From positions 44,249,501 to 44,313,500 of the forward strand of contig CM057482.1 of NCBI GenBank assembly GCA_030035585.1: a stretch of 64,000 nt of DNA, given 5' to 3'. Both the position numbers and the translations under genes were made by a program. The notes under the pieces were generated by a model. That model saw only the letters and a list, made by a program, of their open reading frames with translations. It ran no database searches and had not been told where the DNA came from. This DNA is from Dugong dugon (Eukaryota > Chordata > Mammalia > Sirenia > Dugongidae). Below, piece after piece: positions 20,361 to 31,114 of this stretch. Positions within the stretch are counted from its first letter, which is position 1; every line of letters starts with the position of its first letter.

Positions 20361-22092
20361 TGGCTCGGAATGCCTCCTTCAAAATAGGTAAGTAGGCCTG
20401 AGCATTGCTTCTCAGAGCAGGACCCTGTTGCAGAAAGCTTGGTGAGAATTCTGTCTGATCACTTCCCAGTGGCTCCTGATGACCTTTCTTATCCATTCAC
20501 TTACTTTTCTATTACACTAGTTAGATTTGATAACCTTAAGGAAGTCAGACGGGGCTGACTCATCATCTTACTAGGGAGAGAGCTTGTGGAGACCCATGTG
20601 AGTTCAGTCCATAACTAGTGCATCCTATCTAGCACAGCCCCTATCTACTGGCTCAATGCAAATGACTGTCTGAACCTAGGGTAATCTTATAAATTTTTTA
20701 GTTTAGGAGTTTTTTAAAGTCAGTGACCCACTCATTTAGTAGACAAGGTAAAGATCACAAGATAATACGTGTAGACATGCAAATGTAAACTATTTCCATG
20801 TGGCACACCAAAGTCTGACATAGAATATTCCAAAATTCTTGAGATGCTACAGATATCCTCGTTTTTCTATATTCCAAGATAGGATCGTGGAAGTCTAATT
20901 TCCCTAAATTGAGTTCCCAGTGTTGATGAAGCCTTAATCGAACGTGAACTTGTTTGAAATGTAGTCTCTCCTACACCATGGGTTGATGTATCTACAGTGG
21001 AACCACAGCAGCCATGGGGGAATTTTCCACATTCTTACCAAAAAAGGTGGATGCTTTGGGAGTACAAGGGGGTGATCAACAGAGTTCTGATCAACATTAA
21101 ATGATTCAAGAAAAGGTCACTCCAGATACCAGGGCCATATGGTGTTGCACAACTCCATGGGGTGTCATTCACATCATAGCTCATGTAAATAGCCTCTCCT
21201 GGATTTGCTAAACATGGTGGCCCTATAGACCACCCTTATTCCTTTTTCTCTAGTACAGCTACCCCCTATTTAAGATTTTAGAGACTTGATGGGGCAGGCA
21301 GGGGAAAGAGAAGCCACCATATATTGTCTTGGATCCAACTCATGGCAACATAGAACCAGAACACCATCCTCAAACTCAATCTCATGTAAGTCCCCATGGG
21401 ACAGAGGATGTGGGAGTGAGGAGTAAGACATGGCTCTATTCCATTATTGTCTGTGCTCTTTTGCTCTGTCTACAATCCCTCCACAGAGGGTGGCTCATTA
21501 CCTCTGTATAGCCAGTGCCTCTGTTGTATGAAAGCCACAGATGAACAATTCCTCTTTACTATTCTCGACTTTGCTTTTGTCAGTATGCACTGAAGACATA
21601 AAAAGGGAAGAGAGACTTTGCTCCTGAATGAGAGCTATTTGACTATCAATACTAAGACTATTGTAAATAGCTTCAGATGTTGTATCCCACTAAGCCTTTT
21701 CAAAGAAGGTTTTGTCTGCAGAAGGTTCTTTTCTCCTTAAAGTAGCCCCAGAGAGGAGATCCTCTCTGAGTTTGACCATGCGTATGCCTCTTGGCATGCC
21801 AAATCATGCCCTGGTAATTTAGTGGGAATGGCGGACATATGGCAATTTTTCCATGAGCCATCAGCCACGCCATAGTCAGTATGAGCCCAGTTAAATGAAA
21901 CTCGCCTCTCTCTTGCATTGGTACCACTGCCCTTTCTCTCTCTGTACAAATCCAGACTGGCAACGTTCAAGCCAGAGCCTTAAAGTGGGCATGAAATTGC
22001 CACTTGGAGGCACTATGCTTTTTGGAAGGTTTGGGGCACACACAGAGAATTTAAATGCATCCCCAAGTACCAACTGGTATCAAGAATGAACA
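20361..22092. other. Unique non-coding DNA
   Basis: About 1.7 kb with no repeat I can name. Overlapping minus-strand frames at 21700-22073 and a plus-strand frame at 21329-21511 are short and mutually shadowing, and I recognise no domain in them. It ends at the first copy of a small DNA transposon. Confidence 0.4.
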
Positions 22093-22550
22093 CCTTTAAT
22101 TATGACTTGTGGTACATATAGGTACCACATACTTTTTCTGCCTCTGGGGTTTATTGAGAAGCTGCTGTCCCGCAGACAGTACATGCTTCATGCAGGCAGA
22201 GACCTGTATAACACTTTGAAATGGAAAAACAAGGTCACGTGCCATAAATCACTGTGGCATTGTATAAAGTGTTACTAGATCAATGTTTTTGGTATGAAAA
22301 ATATGATTTTGATAAAAAACTTATTTGGAACACATATGTCCCACTAGACTTTGGCGGGGGGGTAGAATTAGTGGGACACATATGTCCCTCTGGATTCTGA
22401 GGGTAGAATTGGTGGGATGAGGCAAGAAAAAAATCCATAGTACCTACCAAAAATTCAAATATACTCAGTGATTAAGTATGCATTCCATTAATGAAAACAC
22501 ATGGTATCAACAAAAAATTCAAAGCAGAAAATAATTGAGTCTTAAAAGGG
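22093..22550 (+). mobile_element. Palindrome-rich non-autonomous DNA transposon, copy 1
   Basis: The ends are CCTTTAATTATGACTTGTGG at 22093 and ATAATTGAGTCTTAAAAGGG at 22550, i.e. short CC(C)TTTT/AAAAGG(G) inverted termini. The element aligns along its length with the minus strand of 50939-51374. It has a subterminal hairpin (arms 22108-22115 and 22122-22129) and two tandem ~46-bp units each with a GGRACA-CATA-TGTCCC palindrome (22327 and 22373). No open frame encodes a transposase. No clear target duplication is visible for this copy, so its exact ends are less certain. Confidence 0.65.
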
Positions 22551-23012
22551 TTATTAAGGTACTCTGTGATAAAATATTGAGGGTGGAATAGGACCACAAA
22601 TACAAAAATGAATGCATACCAATGGTGACTCTTCCCAAATCTGTATTAAAGAAAGAAGTGGTGTATAAGAGCACATTCTCTCTTGACAATCATCAGAGTA
22701 GTAAAAGACACTTTATATTTATGCATAATGAGCTACTTCCGTGCTTTACAGAGCATTTTGCACATGGCTTTTACCTTGTATTAAACTGGATGATGTATAT
22801 GAAAGTATTTTCTAAACAGAAAATTGCTATGCAGATTTTAGCTATTATGAAAATGATGAGTAAATAACTTCAGTTAGTGAAGTTGTCACTGAGCCAATGT
22901 GGAAGCCTCTCTTCCCCCTCTTCCCTGACCCTACTATTGGATCCGAAGGAAAAAAATAAAAACAACAAAAGAATTCTAGGAGATTTTTTTTTTTTAAGTT
23001 ATTGACATTCAC
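22551..23012. other. Unassigned AT-rich DNA
   Basis: Contains an 81-codon frame at 22622-22867 with no recognised family. Some word order resembles decayed L1, but not clearly enough to call. Ends in a T run before the next SINE. Confidence 0.35.
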
Positions 23013-23210
23013 TAGTAGTCATGGAGGTTCAGTGCTCTAGTACTAGCCAAAAGATTGGCGGTTCAAACCCACCCAGGGTGCCTCAGAAGACAGGCCTGGT
23101 TATCTGCTTCTAAAAGGTCACAGCCATTGAAAACCCTACAGAGCAATTCTACTCTGCACACATGGGATCATCATAAGTCGGAATTGACTGAATAGCAACT
23201 AACAACAAGT
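23013..23210 (+). mobile_element. AfroSINE, CACAGCC/GCACACATGG subfamily
   Basis: Sense copy with GGCGGTTCAAACCCACCCAG, AAAGGTCACAGCCATTGAAA, CTCTGCACACATGGGATC and the tail AGCAACTAACAACAAG. The extreme 5' end is degraded. Confidence 0.8.
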
Positions 23211-23219
23211 AGTCGTGAA

Positions 23220-24230
23220 ACTACAACTTAAACAATGGAATTCCATTTTTTATCCAAAAGATTTTGGCAAAAAATAAAAAAGACTAAATGCAATTGGTGC
23301 TGATAAGACTATGGTGTAATAGTATGAAGTGTTAAAATATTTCAAGAAATTGTTATGATAATATCCATTAAAATTTTAAAGGCCTCACTATTTGATACAG
23401 TAATTCCACTCTCATGAATCTAACCTATAAAAATAAAAACATCAGTGGTAATATCCATATCATTGATCAATAGCTAGATAGCTACCATAGTCAAGTCCAA
23501 TTCATGGTGTCCTATGTACAACAGAATGAAATACTGCCCAGTCCTTCAAGTCACTGGCATGTTTGAGTCCGTTGCTGTGACTACTGTGCCAATCCATCTC
23601 ACCAAGTGTCTCCCTCACCCTCACTGACCCTCTACTTCACCAAACATGACTTCCTCCTCTAGCGACTGATCCCTCCCAATGATATGTTCAAAGCAAGTGA
23701 GTCAGGCAATGTTCTGCGTGATCCCTAAGGTTTTCATGGGCTAATTTTTGGAAGTTGATCACCAGGCCTTTCATGCTAGTCTGTCTTCGTCTGGAAGCTC
23801 TGCTGAAATCTGTCCACCGTAAGTGACACTGCTGGTATTTGAAATACCTGTGGCATAGCTTCCAGCATCATAACAACACACAAGCCACCACAGTAGGAAA
23901 AAATGACAGACAGGTGGTAGGTATTGATAGGCATATATTGTAGTACTGCTTGTAGCTGCAGAATACTGAAAACAATCTAACCACTAAAGTAACTCATTAG
24001 CCATTCTTGAACAACACAGTTTTAATACATTTGTACAAATGTTCAGTCCTCAAAATATACTATAGTTTACTGAGCCATACATTTATTTTCAAACATTTAA
24101 ATTGATCCTAATTTTTTATCATTACAAAATACCACTGAAGTAAGCAACCTTGTACAGAAATCATGTCCCACAACTCTGATGATTCCCTTGGTATCTATTC
24201 CTAAAAAAGGAAATGAAGAATATTTCTGAT
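23220..24230 (+). mobile_element. Old L1M fragment split by an RTE derivative
   Basis: Decayed L1 ORF2 3' sequence (ACTATTTGATACAGTAATTC then CTCATGAATCTAACC) stops at about 23470. It resumes near 23933 with TATTGTAGTACTGCTTGTAG and a continuation typical of the ORF2/3'UTR border. The intervening RTE derivative is the younger insertion. No open frame. Confidence 0.5.
23478..23932 (-). mobile_element. Internally deleted RTE1-type element, ~455-bp class
   Basis: Antisense. The 3' part covers about 230 bp (TACAACAGAATGAAATACTG ... ATGTTCAAAGCAAGTGAGTC) and is joined to the 5' head at AGTCAGGCAATGTTCTGCGTG. The same join is present at 43902-44352, so these two are copies of one deletion derivative rather than independent deletions. 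Confidence 0.8.
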
Positions 24231-24234
24231 TGTG

Positions 24235-26570
24235 ATCAGAGCCATGTTAAATGGGGAAATATGATATAGTCCAAGGAGTGAGGTGAGGTCAGGGTTTAAC
24301 AGTGTGTTTTAGATGGGAAGATCAGAGAAGAAATCTTCTCACGCAAAGAAGTACTGGATGAGAATGAACCAGGCACGCAAAAGGCTGAGAGAATAGCCTT
24401 TCAGCAAGAAAGAATGGTACGTGTACATTCCTGAAGTAGGAAAAACTTTTAAAGGTGTATGGTTTTGGGGGAGGAAGGAGAAGTCTAAATCATGGGCCTT
24501 GAAGGTCATAATAAGGGGTTTTGATTTTACTCAACAAACTACAGAAAGCTTTTCAAAGGTTTTTAAGCAAGTGGAGTGGAGTGGTATGACATAAGATGGG
24601 AGTTTGGTTAGGTTAATTCATCCTGGGGAGAGGGAGAAGGTAGATGGAGAGAAATAGACAGATAAAGAAAGGAAGAACTCAAGGATGACAGGTTTTCAGT
24701 GTGGCTTTTACTAAAATGGGATAGACAATGTTATGAATTAAATTATGTCTTCCAAAACGATATGCGGAAGTCCTAACCCCTAGTACCTATGAATGTGACC
24801 TTGTTTGGAAATAGCATCTTTGAATATGTTACAAGTTAATAGGAAGTTATACCAGAATAGGATGGGCCCTAATCCTATCTGAGTGCCATCCTTATAAAAG
24901 AGAACAGACACAGAGATGTGCAAAAAGAAAAGGCCTTGGCTTGAAGATGCATCCTACAAGTCAAGGAATGCTTGGGGCAATCAGAAGCCGGGAGAGGCAA
25001 GAAGGGATCTTCTTCTAGAAACTTCAGAGAGAACACAGCCCTCTGGGCACTCTGAATTCAGACTACTAGGCTCCAGAACTGTGAAACAATAAATTTCTGT
25101 TCTTACAAGTCAGCAAGTTTGTAGTATCTTGTGATGGCAGCCCTAAGAAACAAATACATAAGTGAGAGTAAAGTTGGGAGAGACGAGGTACTGAGTGTAG
25201 GGAGGATTACAAGTTCCATTCTGATTTCTATCAGAATCCTTGTAGAGGTGTCAAGTAGGCAGTTGAATAACTGGTATTCAGTTAGTGTTGGAGGTCTGGT
25301 TTCAGGGAGTCATCAGCATATGTATGGTCCTTAAAGCCATGGGACTGGATGTGATGAAACAAGGAGAAAATGAAGACAGAGGAGCGGAGTGGGTCAAAGA
25401 ATGAGCCCTGGGATTAGTAAAGGAAAAGCTACAAGAATGGCGTTAACTAGCAATGGTCAGAGAGGCAGCAGTAAAACAGAATGTCTCAAGAAAAAAAAAA
25501 AAAATTCCAAATGATGTTCTGAAGTTAAGACAAAAAAACCACTGAATTTGGCAGCTTTAGGCTTATTAGGATCTCTGTAAACCACTTCAGTGAGGCAATG
25601 GGAACAGAAGCCTTCCCTCTTTGGTAGGTGAAAGGGTGAATGAAGGAGAAAAGTAGAGACAGTGAGTATAGAACATTCTGGAGAGAACTTAGGCTGTAAA
25701 TGGGGTAGAGAAATGAGGTAATATTTAGAAGGGTATTAGAGCCAAGGGAGGCTTAAGTTTTACTTTTGCTTTAATGATAGATACTACAAAATGTTCGTGT
25801 GCCTGAGGTACAATCCAGTAATGAAGGGGGAAATTAAGGATAAACGAGAAGAAACAAATAGATTAACAAAATCTTTGAGAAGGCAAGAGAAGATGGAATC
25901 CAAAGCACAAATGGTAGGATTATTCTGTTTTCCAATGAAAGGAAGAGTAGAGAGAGGGGAGAAGAAAGTGCAGATAGAGTTGTAGATGTGCAGAAGACAA
26001 GACAACATCATCAAATAAAAGTGATGGGACATGAGGAAGGGTTAGGGAGAAAGGAAATGGTACGAAAAAATCATCTACAATAGAGGATAACTGAACTTCC
26101 CAGGGAACTTTCCAGTAGGATTTCCAGAAACTTCATTTGAGGGATAAATTTAAAGTGAAATCAGCCATTTCGGTTTTGCAATTTTCTCTGGCAACTTTCT
26201 GCTGTTGGATGTAGGTAATGAGATGACAGAGTAATTGGGTTCACATACATTTGCAATTTCACCAGACAAGCCCAAAAGAGGGGTGTCTGCAGTGCCATTT
26301 GTTTGCAAAGCCATGGGTATCACGGCATATTTTCAAAGCAGATGAAGGAAAAGACAGTCAAGGAGCTGAAGGATAAAGAGAAAATATTTTTCAGTATAAT
26401 CAGAAATGATAGTCATTGGGGTATCAGAGTAAGTAAACTGAGAAGATGAGGCGTGGTCAGAGTGTTGAACGCTTAAGGCTAATATTTCAGAGGTGGTGAA
26501 GATCCAGGGTTTGAACACAGGAGTACACGGTTAAAAGGGAGCAAGAGTAAATTTCTTGTGCTATGAGGAG
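24235..26570 (-). mobile_element. L2-like LINE remnant, split by an LTR
   Basis: The plus strand carries the antisense of an L2 (CR1-clade) ORF2. Landmarks: TGAAGGTCATAATAAGGGGTTTTGA, then after the LTR TTGTAGAGGTGTCAAGTAGGCAGTTGAATA, GGAGTCATCAGCATATGTAT (the antisense of the YADD-type RT active site) and AAAGCCATGGGACTGGATG. It is too decayed to have open frames. The part beyond about 25740 is less certain. An MLT1-type LTR interrupts it. Confidence 0.6.
24731..25160 (+). mobile_element. MaLR/MLT1-type solo LTR
   Basis: Word order of an ERVL-MaLR LTR: TGTTATGAATTAAATTATGTC, AAGTCCTAACCCCTAGTACC, GGATGGGCCCTAATCC, ATCCTTATAAAAGAGAACAG, CTCCAGAACTGTGAAACAATAAA and TTGTGATGGCAGCCCTAAGAAAC. 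It carries its poly-A signal AATAAA. No internal retroviral region is attached, so it is a solo LTR inserted in L2-like sequence. Confidence 0.75.
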
Positions 26571-26576
26571 GTCATA

Positions 26577-26784
26577 GGAGTTCCTGGGTGGCGCTAACAG
26601 TTAACCGCCTGACTACAAGCCAAAAGGTTGGTGGTTTAAACCCACCCAGAGATGCCTTAGATGACAGGCCTGACAATCTGCTTCCAAAAGGTCACAGCCT
26701 TGAAAATCGTATGGATTAGTTCTATTCTGCACACATAGGAGTGCCAAAAGTCAAAATCAGCTTGATGGCAACAAACAACAACAA
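26577..26784 (+). mobile_element. AfroSINE, CACAGCC/GCACACATGG subfamily
   Basis: Sense copy beginning GAGTTCCTGGGTGGCGCTAA, with GGTGGTTTAAACCCACCCAG, CCAAAAGGTCACAGCCTTGA, TCTGCACACATAGG and the tail TGGCAACAAACAACAACAAA. Confidence 0.85.
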
Positions 26785-27910
26785 ATGAGGAGGTCAAGAA
26801 AATGAGTGGCCACATGTAGAATGAGTGATTCATGATGATGATGAAGTCACCATAAATGGTTACAGAGTTACAAATGAAAAGTGAAACTATGAAGCAGGAG
26901 CTACAGTTTGCAGAGTGAGGGGGAGTGTCAAAGGTATGGAAAAGATAGTGCGGATGGACTGAAGAATGACACAGTTTTAAGGGCTGTGATTCTCAGGCAG
27001 GAAGAAGGGGAAATGCTGTGGATTAGGCAATGAAAATACTCCATCTCCAGACCCTGAACTGAGACTATAAGAGAAAAGTAGCCTTCACTGAAGACCTGAA
27101 AGGTAGAGGTGTCCTCAGGGAATAGCCAATGTTTTAGTAGAATGTCCCAGGTCTTAGGTAATGTTCCACAAGAGGTTGAAGATGTAGGGGAGTTCTTGCT
27201 GATCACAGATTTGGAAATCAAGAGGACAAGATTAGAAACATTTTAGAAGGAGGGAGAGAGAGAAAAGAAGATTGGTGATTGGGTCCATTTAGAGGGTACA
27301 CAAAGCAGTATGAGGATGGGAACACAGGATGTAAGAGACAACCAGAGAAGCCTAGACTCCTGGCCATGTCTGAGACAATTACTGATGTGAAGTGTCCTGC
27401 CATAAACTCAAGCACAAGCGGTTCTGTGTTCTTACCTTGATGCAACTTCTGGGGAACCACTCCCTCCACCTTGGCTGTTGATATGGTACATACGATAATA
27501 CATGTCTTTCAAATATTTCACTAGCTGCCTCAACTCCATGTTTTGAAAAATAATTTTTCTGCACTAATTTGCAATGCCACCTTTAGCAAGTGCTTTAAAT
27601 TAATACACATATCTCTGCTTCTCTTTTGAAAACTGCTCCTCATTTACTCAGAGCTCCCTTATGTCCCTTAATACGTTCTCTTTTCTGAATTAGCTGTTTC
27701 CAGTGTACTTCTAAATGTTTATTGCTTATATATAGGGAATCTACGGACATTTCACATCTATTTATTTGGTATTTAGCCATCGTAATAAACTTTCTTATTA
27801 ATGTTAATTTTTTTCTAAATAATTATTTTGGGTTTTGTAGGTTAAAAATACCATCTTCAAAAATTAAATCTGTCCCATTTTTGAGGGTTTTTTTGGTAAT
27901 CTTTTCATTC
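26785..27910. other. Unassigned DNA, possibly decayed L2
   Basis: The first few hundred bases keep the purine-rich, AGGAGG-type texture of the L2-like block but I cannot align them securely. Several minus-strand frames of 60-97 codons are of the kind produced by antisense L2 and have no recognised domain. From about 27550 the sequence is plain AT-rich unique DNA. Confidence 0.35.
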
Positions 27911-28030
27911 TTTTTTTTTTAAGTGAAAGATGTTTTTATTGTTATCAAAGTACACATTTTGCTACAAGGATGGGAAACTTCCCAATACATTCCTTGACTA
28001 ATAAAACACTGAACAGATTCTTGCATGCAA
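27911..28030 (-). pseudogene. Possible processed-mRNA 3' end
   Basis: On the minus strand the sequence ends with an AATAAA signal (27935-27940), about 14 bases, then a run of ten A. This is the layout of a reverse-transcribed mRNA 3'UTR. The parent gene is not recognised and no target duplication was found, so a decayed repeat end remains possible. Confidence 0.35.
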
Positions 28031-28044
28031 GTACTTTTTTTTTT

Positions 28045-28265
28045 ACATTTTTTTCATAGATTTTGTTTACTTTGTTGTTGTTGTTGAGAATATACACAGC
28101 AAAACACACGAATTCAACAGTTTCTACCTGTACAATTTAGTGATATTGGTTACATTCTTTAAGTTGTACAACCATTCTCACCCTCTTTTTCTGAGTTGTT
28201 CTTCCCTCATTAAGATAAACTCACTGCTCCCTAACGTTCCTACTTAATCTTTTGAGTTGCCGTTG
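28045..28265 (-). mobile_element. L1 3'UTR fragment (different subfamily)
   Basis: Plus-strand landmarks TTGTTGAGAATATACACAGC, CAACAGTTTCTACCTGTACA, GTACAACCATTCTCACCCTC and TTTTGAGTTGCCGTTGTCAA match, in antisense, another afrotherian L1 3'UTR type distinct from the one at 17871. It stops before the RTE fragment at 28325. Confidence 0.6.
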
Positions 28266-28324
28266 TCAATTCATTTTTAATATGTTCTGTATTATACACA
28301 TATTATAATGTATATGATACATGT

Positions 28325-29110
28325 CACCTGCATTATGTAGATGACACAACCTTGCTTGCTGAAAATGAAGAGGACTTAAAGTACTTACTTATGAAGATCA
28401 AGGACTACAGCCTTCTGTATAGATTACACCTCAACAAAAAGAAAACAAAAATCCTCACAACTGGACCAATAAGCAATATCATGATAAATAGAGAAAAGAT
28501 TGAAGTTGTCAAGGATTTTATTTTACTTGAATCCACAATCAATGCCCATGGAAACAGCAGTCAAGAAATCTAAAGACTCATTGCATTGGGCAAATATGCT
28601 GCAAAAGACTTCTTTAAAGTGTTAAAAAGCAAAGATGTCACCTTGAGGACTAAGGTGCACCTGACCCAAGCCATGGTGTTTTCAGTCACCTCATATGCAT
28701 GCGAAAGCTGGACAACGAATAAGGAAGACCGAAGAAGAATTGATGCATTTGAATCATGGTGTTGGCAAAGAATATTGAATATACCATGGACTGCCAAAAG
28801 AACAAACGAATCTGTCTTGGAACAAGTACAACCAGAATGCTTGTTAGAAGCAAGGATAGCGAGAGTTGTCTCACATACTCTGGACATGTTATCAGGAGGG
28901 ACCAGTTCCTCAAGAAGGACATCATGCTTGATAAAGTAGAGGATCAGAGAAAGAGAAGAAGACCCTCAATGAGATGGATTGACACAGTGGCTGCAACAAT
29001 GGGCTCAAGCATAATAATGACTGTGAGGATGGCGCAGGACCTGGCAGTGTTTCGTTCTTTTGTACATAGGACCATTACGAGTTGGAATTGACTTGACAGC
29101 ACCTAACAAC
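28325..29110 (+). pseudogene. RTE1-type LINE ORF 3' fragment (broken)
   Basis: The copy encodes the end of the RTE reverse transcriptase: a YVDD active-site box (YVDDTTLLAENEEDL, 28337-28381), then the C-terminal region with SYACESWTTNKEDRRRID and LEQVQPECLLEARIAR, and finally DTVAATMG to the end. An in-frame TAA follows QEI at about 28571-28573, and one base is missing near 28866, shifting the frame. The tail ACCTAACAACAATAAC marks the 3' end. The 5' part, including the endonuclease, is truncated, so it is inactive. Confidence 0.88.
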
Positions 29111-29119
29111 AATAACGTA

Positions 29120-29960
29120 ATATATAGAACAGCATTAATACTCATGTCTTGTTTCTGATTCTCATGTGAGATATGTTGTTGATAAGTATGTTCATACTGG
29201 TCATTTAAGATATGTATTTCCGTTTTCTAAAACAATTGTATTCAAAGATCAATCATATACCTTTTGTAGTCCTCAGACAAATTCCATGTAGTATTCTTTT
29301 AAATATTATTTGATTCAATGTGTATGCTCCTTAACCTTTTTTCAAATGGCTTTTTTTTAAATGATATTAGCATACCTGGGTTATTTATTCTTTTGGAATT
29401 AATTAATTTTATATTTTTTGAAAAAAATCTATTGTGTTGAATGTCTCAAAATTTTTAGAATAGGATTAGATAAAGAGGTCTTAAAATTTCTGTCCCCTCC
29501 ACATTTGTCATAGCCTTTCTCAATTCTAATTTTGTTTATTTTATTGCCTATTTTATCATATTGATGAGAATTCCGTGGGTATGTCTGGGAAATTGTTTTC
29601 CTCATAAACAGTCTCTTGGATTCAGCTGTATCCATTTACTCGTTCTACTGTTTATCAATATTGCTTCTTTATCTGTATAGTTGTTGCCATCTTCCTGAGT
29701 TGAATGGTTACTTCATTTCTTTTTGTTTTGGCTTATATAATAATGCTATGAATTTGCTTTTTACTACAGTTTTGGCAGCATTCAGTAACATTTATAGGCA
29801 GTATTCCATTTTTGGTTTTAAAGCAATCGTATTTCTATATTTATAATTTATTTCTTGGCCTGATAGGTATTTAGAGTAGTATATGAAAATTTCTAAAATG
29901 GTTCATTTTCATCCGTGTGATTTTTTTAGAATTTATTAAAGTTTTTTTTTTTGCTTAGAC
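29120..29960 (-). mobile_element. Old L1M ORF2 fragment
   Basis: The plus strand has the T-rich antisense texture and word order of an old L1 ORF2 from the endonuclease/linker region (TATAATAATGCTATGAATTTG, then ACAGTTTTGGCAGCATTCAG). No frame is open. The left part is less certain. Confidence 0.4.
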
Positions 29961-29969
29961 TATGATCCC

Positions 29970-30130
29970 TTTTTTTTTTTTAATCGATAGATGCCTAAAA
30001 AGGAATTGTTTTATTAGCAGAGTAAAAAATACTGTGCTTGAGTAACTTTTCAATGTTATCCATGATAGTACTGTAAGACTAGTAGGGCTAAATGATTAGC
30101 AATTAAGATAGTAGGGTTAAATGATTAGCA
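29970..30130 (-). pseudogene. Possible processed-mRNA 3' end
   Basis: On the minus strand: CTGCTAATAAAACAATTCC (AATAAA at 30010-30015), 28 further bases, then twelve A (29970-29981). This is a typical retroposed 3'UTR end. Parent gene unknown; 5' limit not defined. Confidence 0.35.
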
Positions 30131-30137
30131 ATTAAGA
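30080..30137. repeat. 29-bp tandem duplication
   Basis: Two head-to-tail copies of a unit beginning TAGTAGGG and ending GCAATTAAGA lie at 30080-30108 and 30109-30137 and differ at one base. This looks like a recent local slippage or duplication. Confidence 0.9.
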
Positions 30138-30139
30138 CA

Positions 30140-30945
30140 CCTTGTTTGGCTGGGCACATAAACATACCTAGACTTTCTTTTCCCATACTCAGTTTGTATT
30201 TTCTTTAATTTCAGCTACAAACACAGATAATGAGTGGTTGGTAGATTATTTATTTTGTTGCTTGAATAAACAGCTCTATCTTGTGGGAAACCATAATCAT
30301 ATAACGAAGTCACGTGATCCTCTCTAGACTCCACTTAGCCTGGGAGACCTAAACTACCCTCATTAGCACCACTCCCGCCTAGTGGCAGTTCTCAGAATTG
30401 CATGCGGTGGGTCTCAGCATGAAAACCAATCTGTTTAGATTTCACGTATCCTTCAAATGTAACCTGATTCATAAATGGAAAGAATCACAATGACACATAA
30501 GGAGAATATTTTACTACAATAGAAGAACAGTAATTATTTATGTCTGTCTCATTATATTACACGGAAGCACTTTCTAACATTTAAATTCCAGACCAGTTTT
30601 GTTTTGTCTGTTTGTTTGTTTGGGGAGACTTGCTGCACAGGATTGAGGAAGGTGAAATCACCCAGAAGTAACTCAAATATTTGTACTAGAAATCCTTGGG
30701 AATAAATTTTATGGTTTTGAATTTGGATGCTTCATCCAAATTTTAGTAAACTTCTCTGTCCAGTTTCTCCTTACCAGGAGGTTATGTTTGACAACCAGAC
30801 ACAATCAGTGATGCAGGTGGCAGCAGAAACATACCTGATTACCTGAAGCCCATGTGAAAAATCATGAAGGGAGGTGACTGCCTTTATAATATTGAAACAT
30901 AGTAATTAATCCCATTTATGAGGCTGAAGGTGATACTACAATGAC
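30140..30945. other. Unique non-coding DNA
   Basis: No gene or repeat is recognised. Composition is fairly balanced around 30290-30480. Ends at an A run and the next AfroSINE. Confidence 0.45.
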
Positions 30946-30947
30946 CA

Positions 30948-31114
30948 AAAAAAAAAAAAACACCCATTGCCATTGAGTCAATTCCAACTCATAGAGACCC
31001 TATAGGACAGAGTAGAACTGCCTCCATAGGGTTTCCAAGGAACAACTGGTGGATTCAAACTGCCGACGTTTTGGCTAGCAGCAGAGCTCTTAACCACTGT
31101 GCCACCAGGACTCC
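30948..31114 (-). mobile_element. AfroSINE, short subfamily
   Basis: Antisense copy with A-rich left end, CCATTGAGTCAATTCCAACT tail, GGGTTTCCAAGGAACAACTG and the CACCAGGACTCC head. Confidence 0.88.

Noticed and set aside
21700..22073. Overlapping minus-strand frames that might be an old coding fragment
   Set aside because: Three mutually shifted frames are open over the same bases and none shows a domain; left as unassigned.
28570..28925. Minus-strand frames of 79-105 codons
   Set aside because: Antisense of the RTE ORF fragment at 28325-29110.
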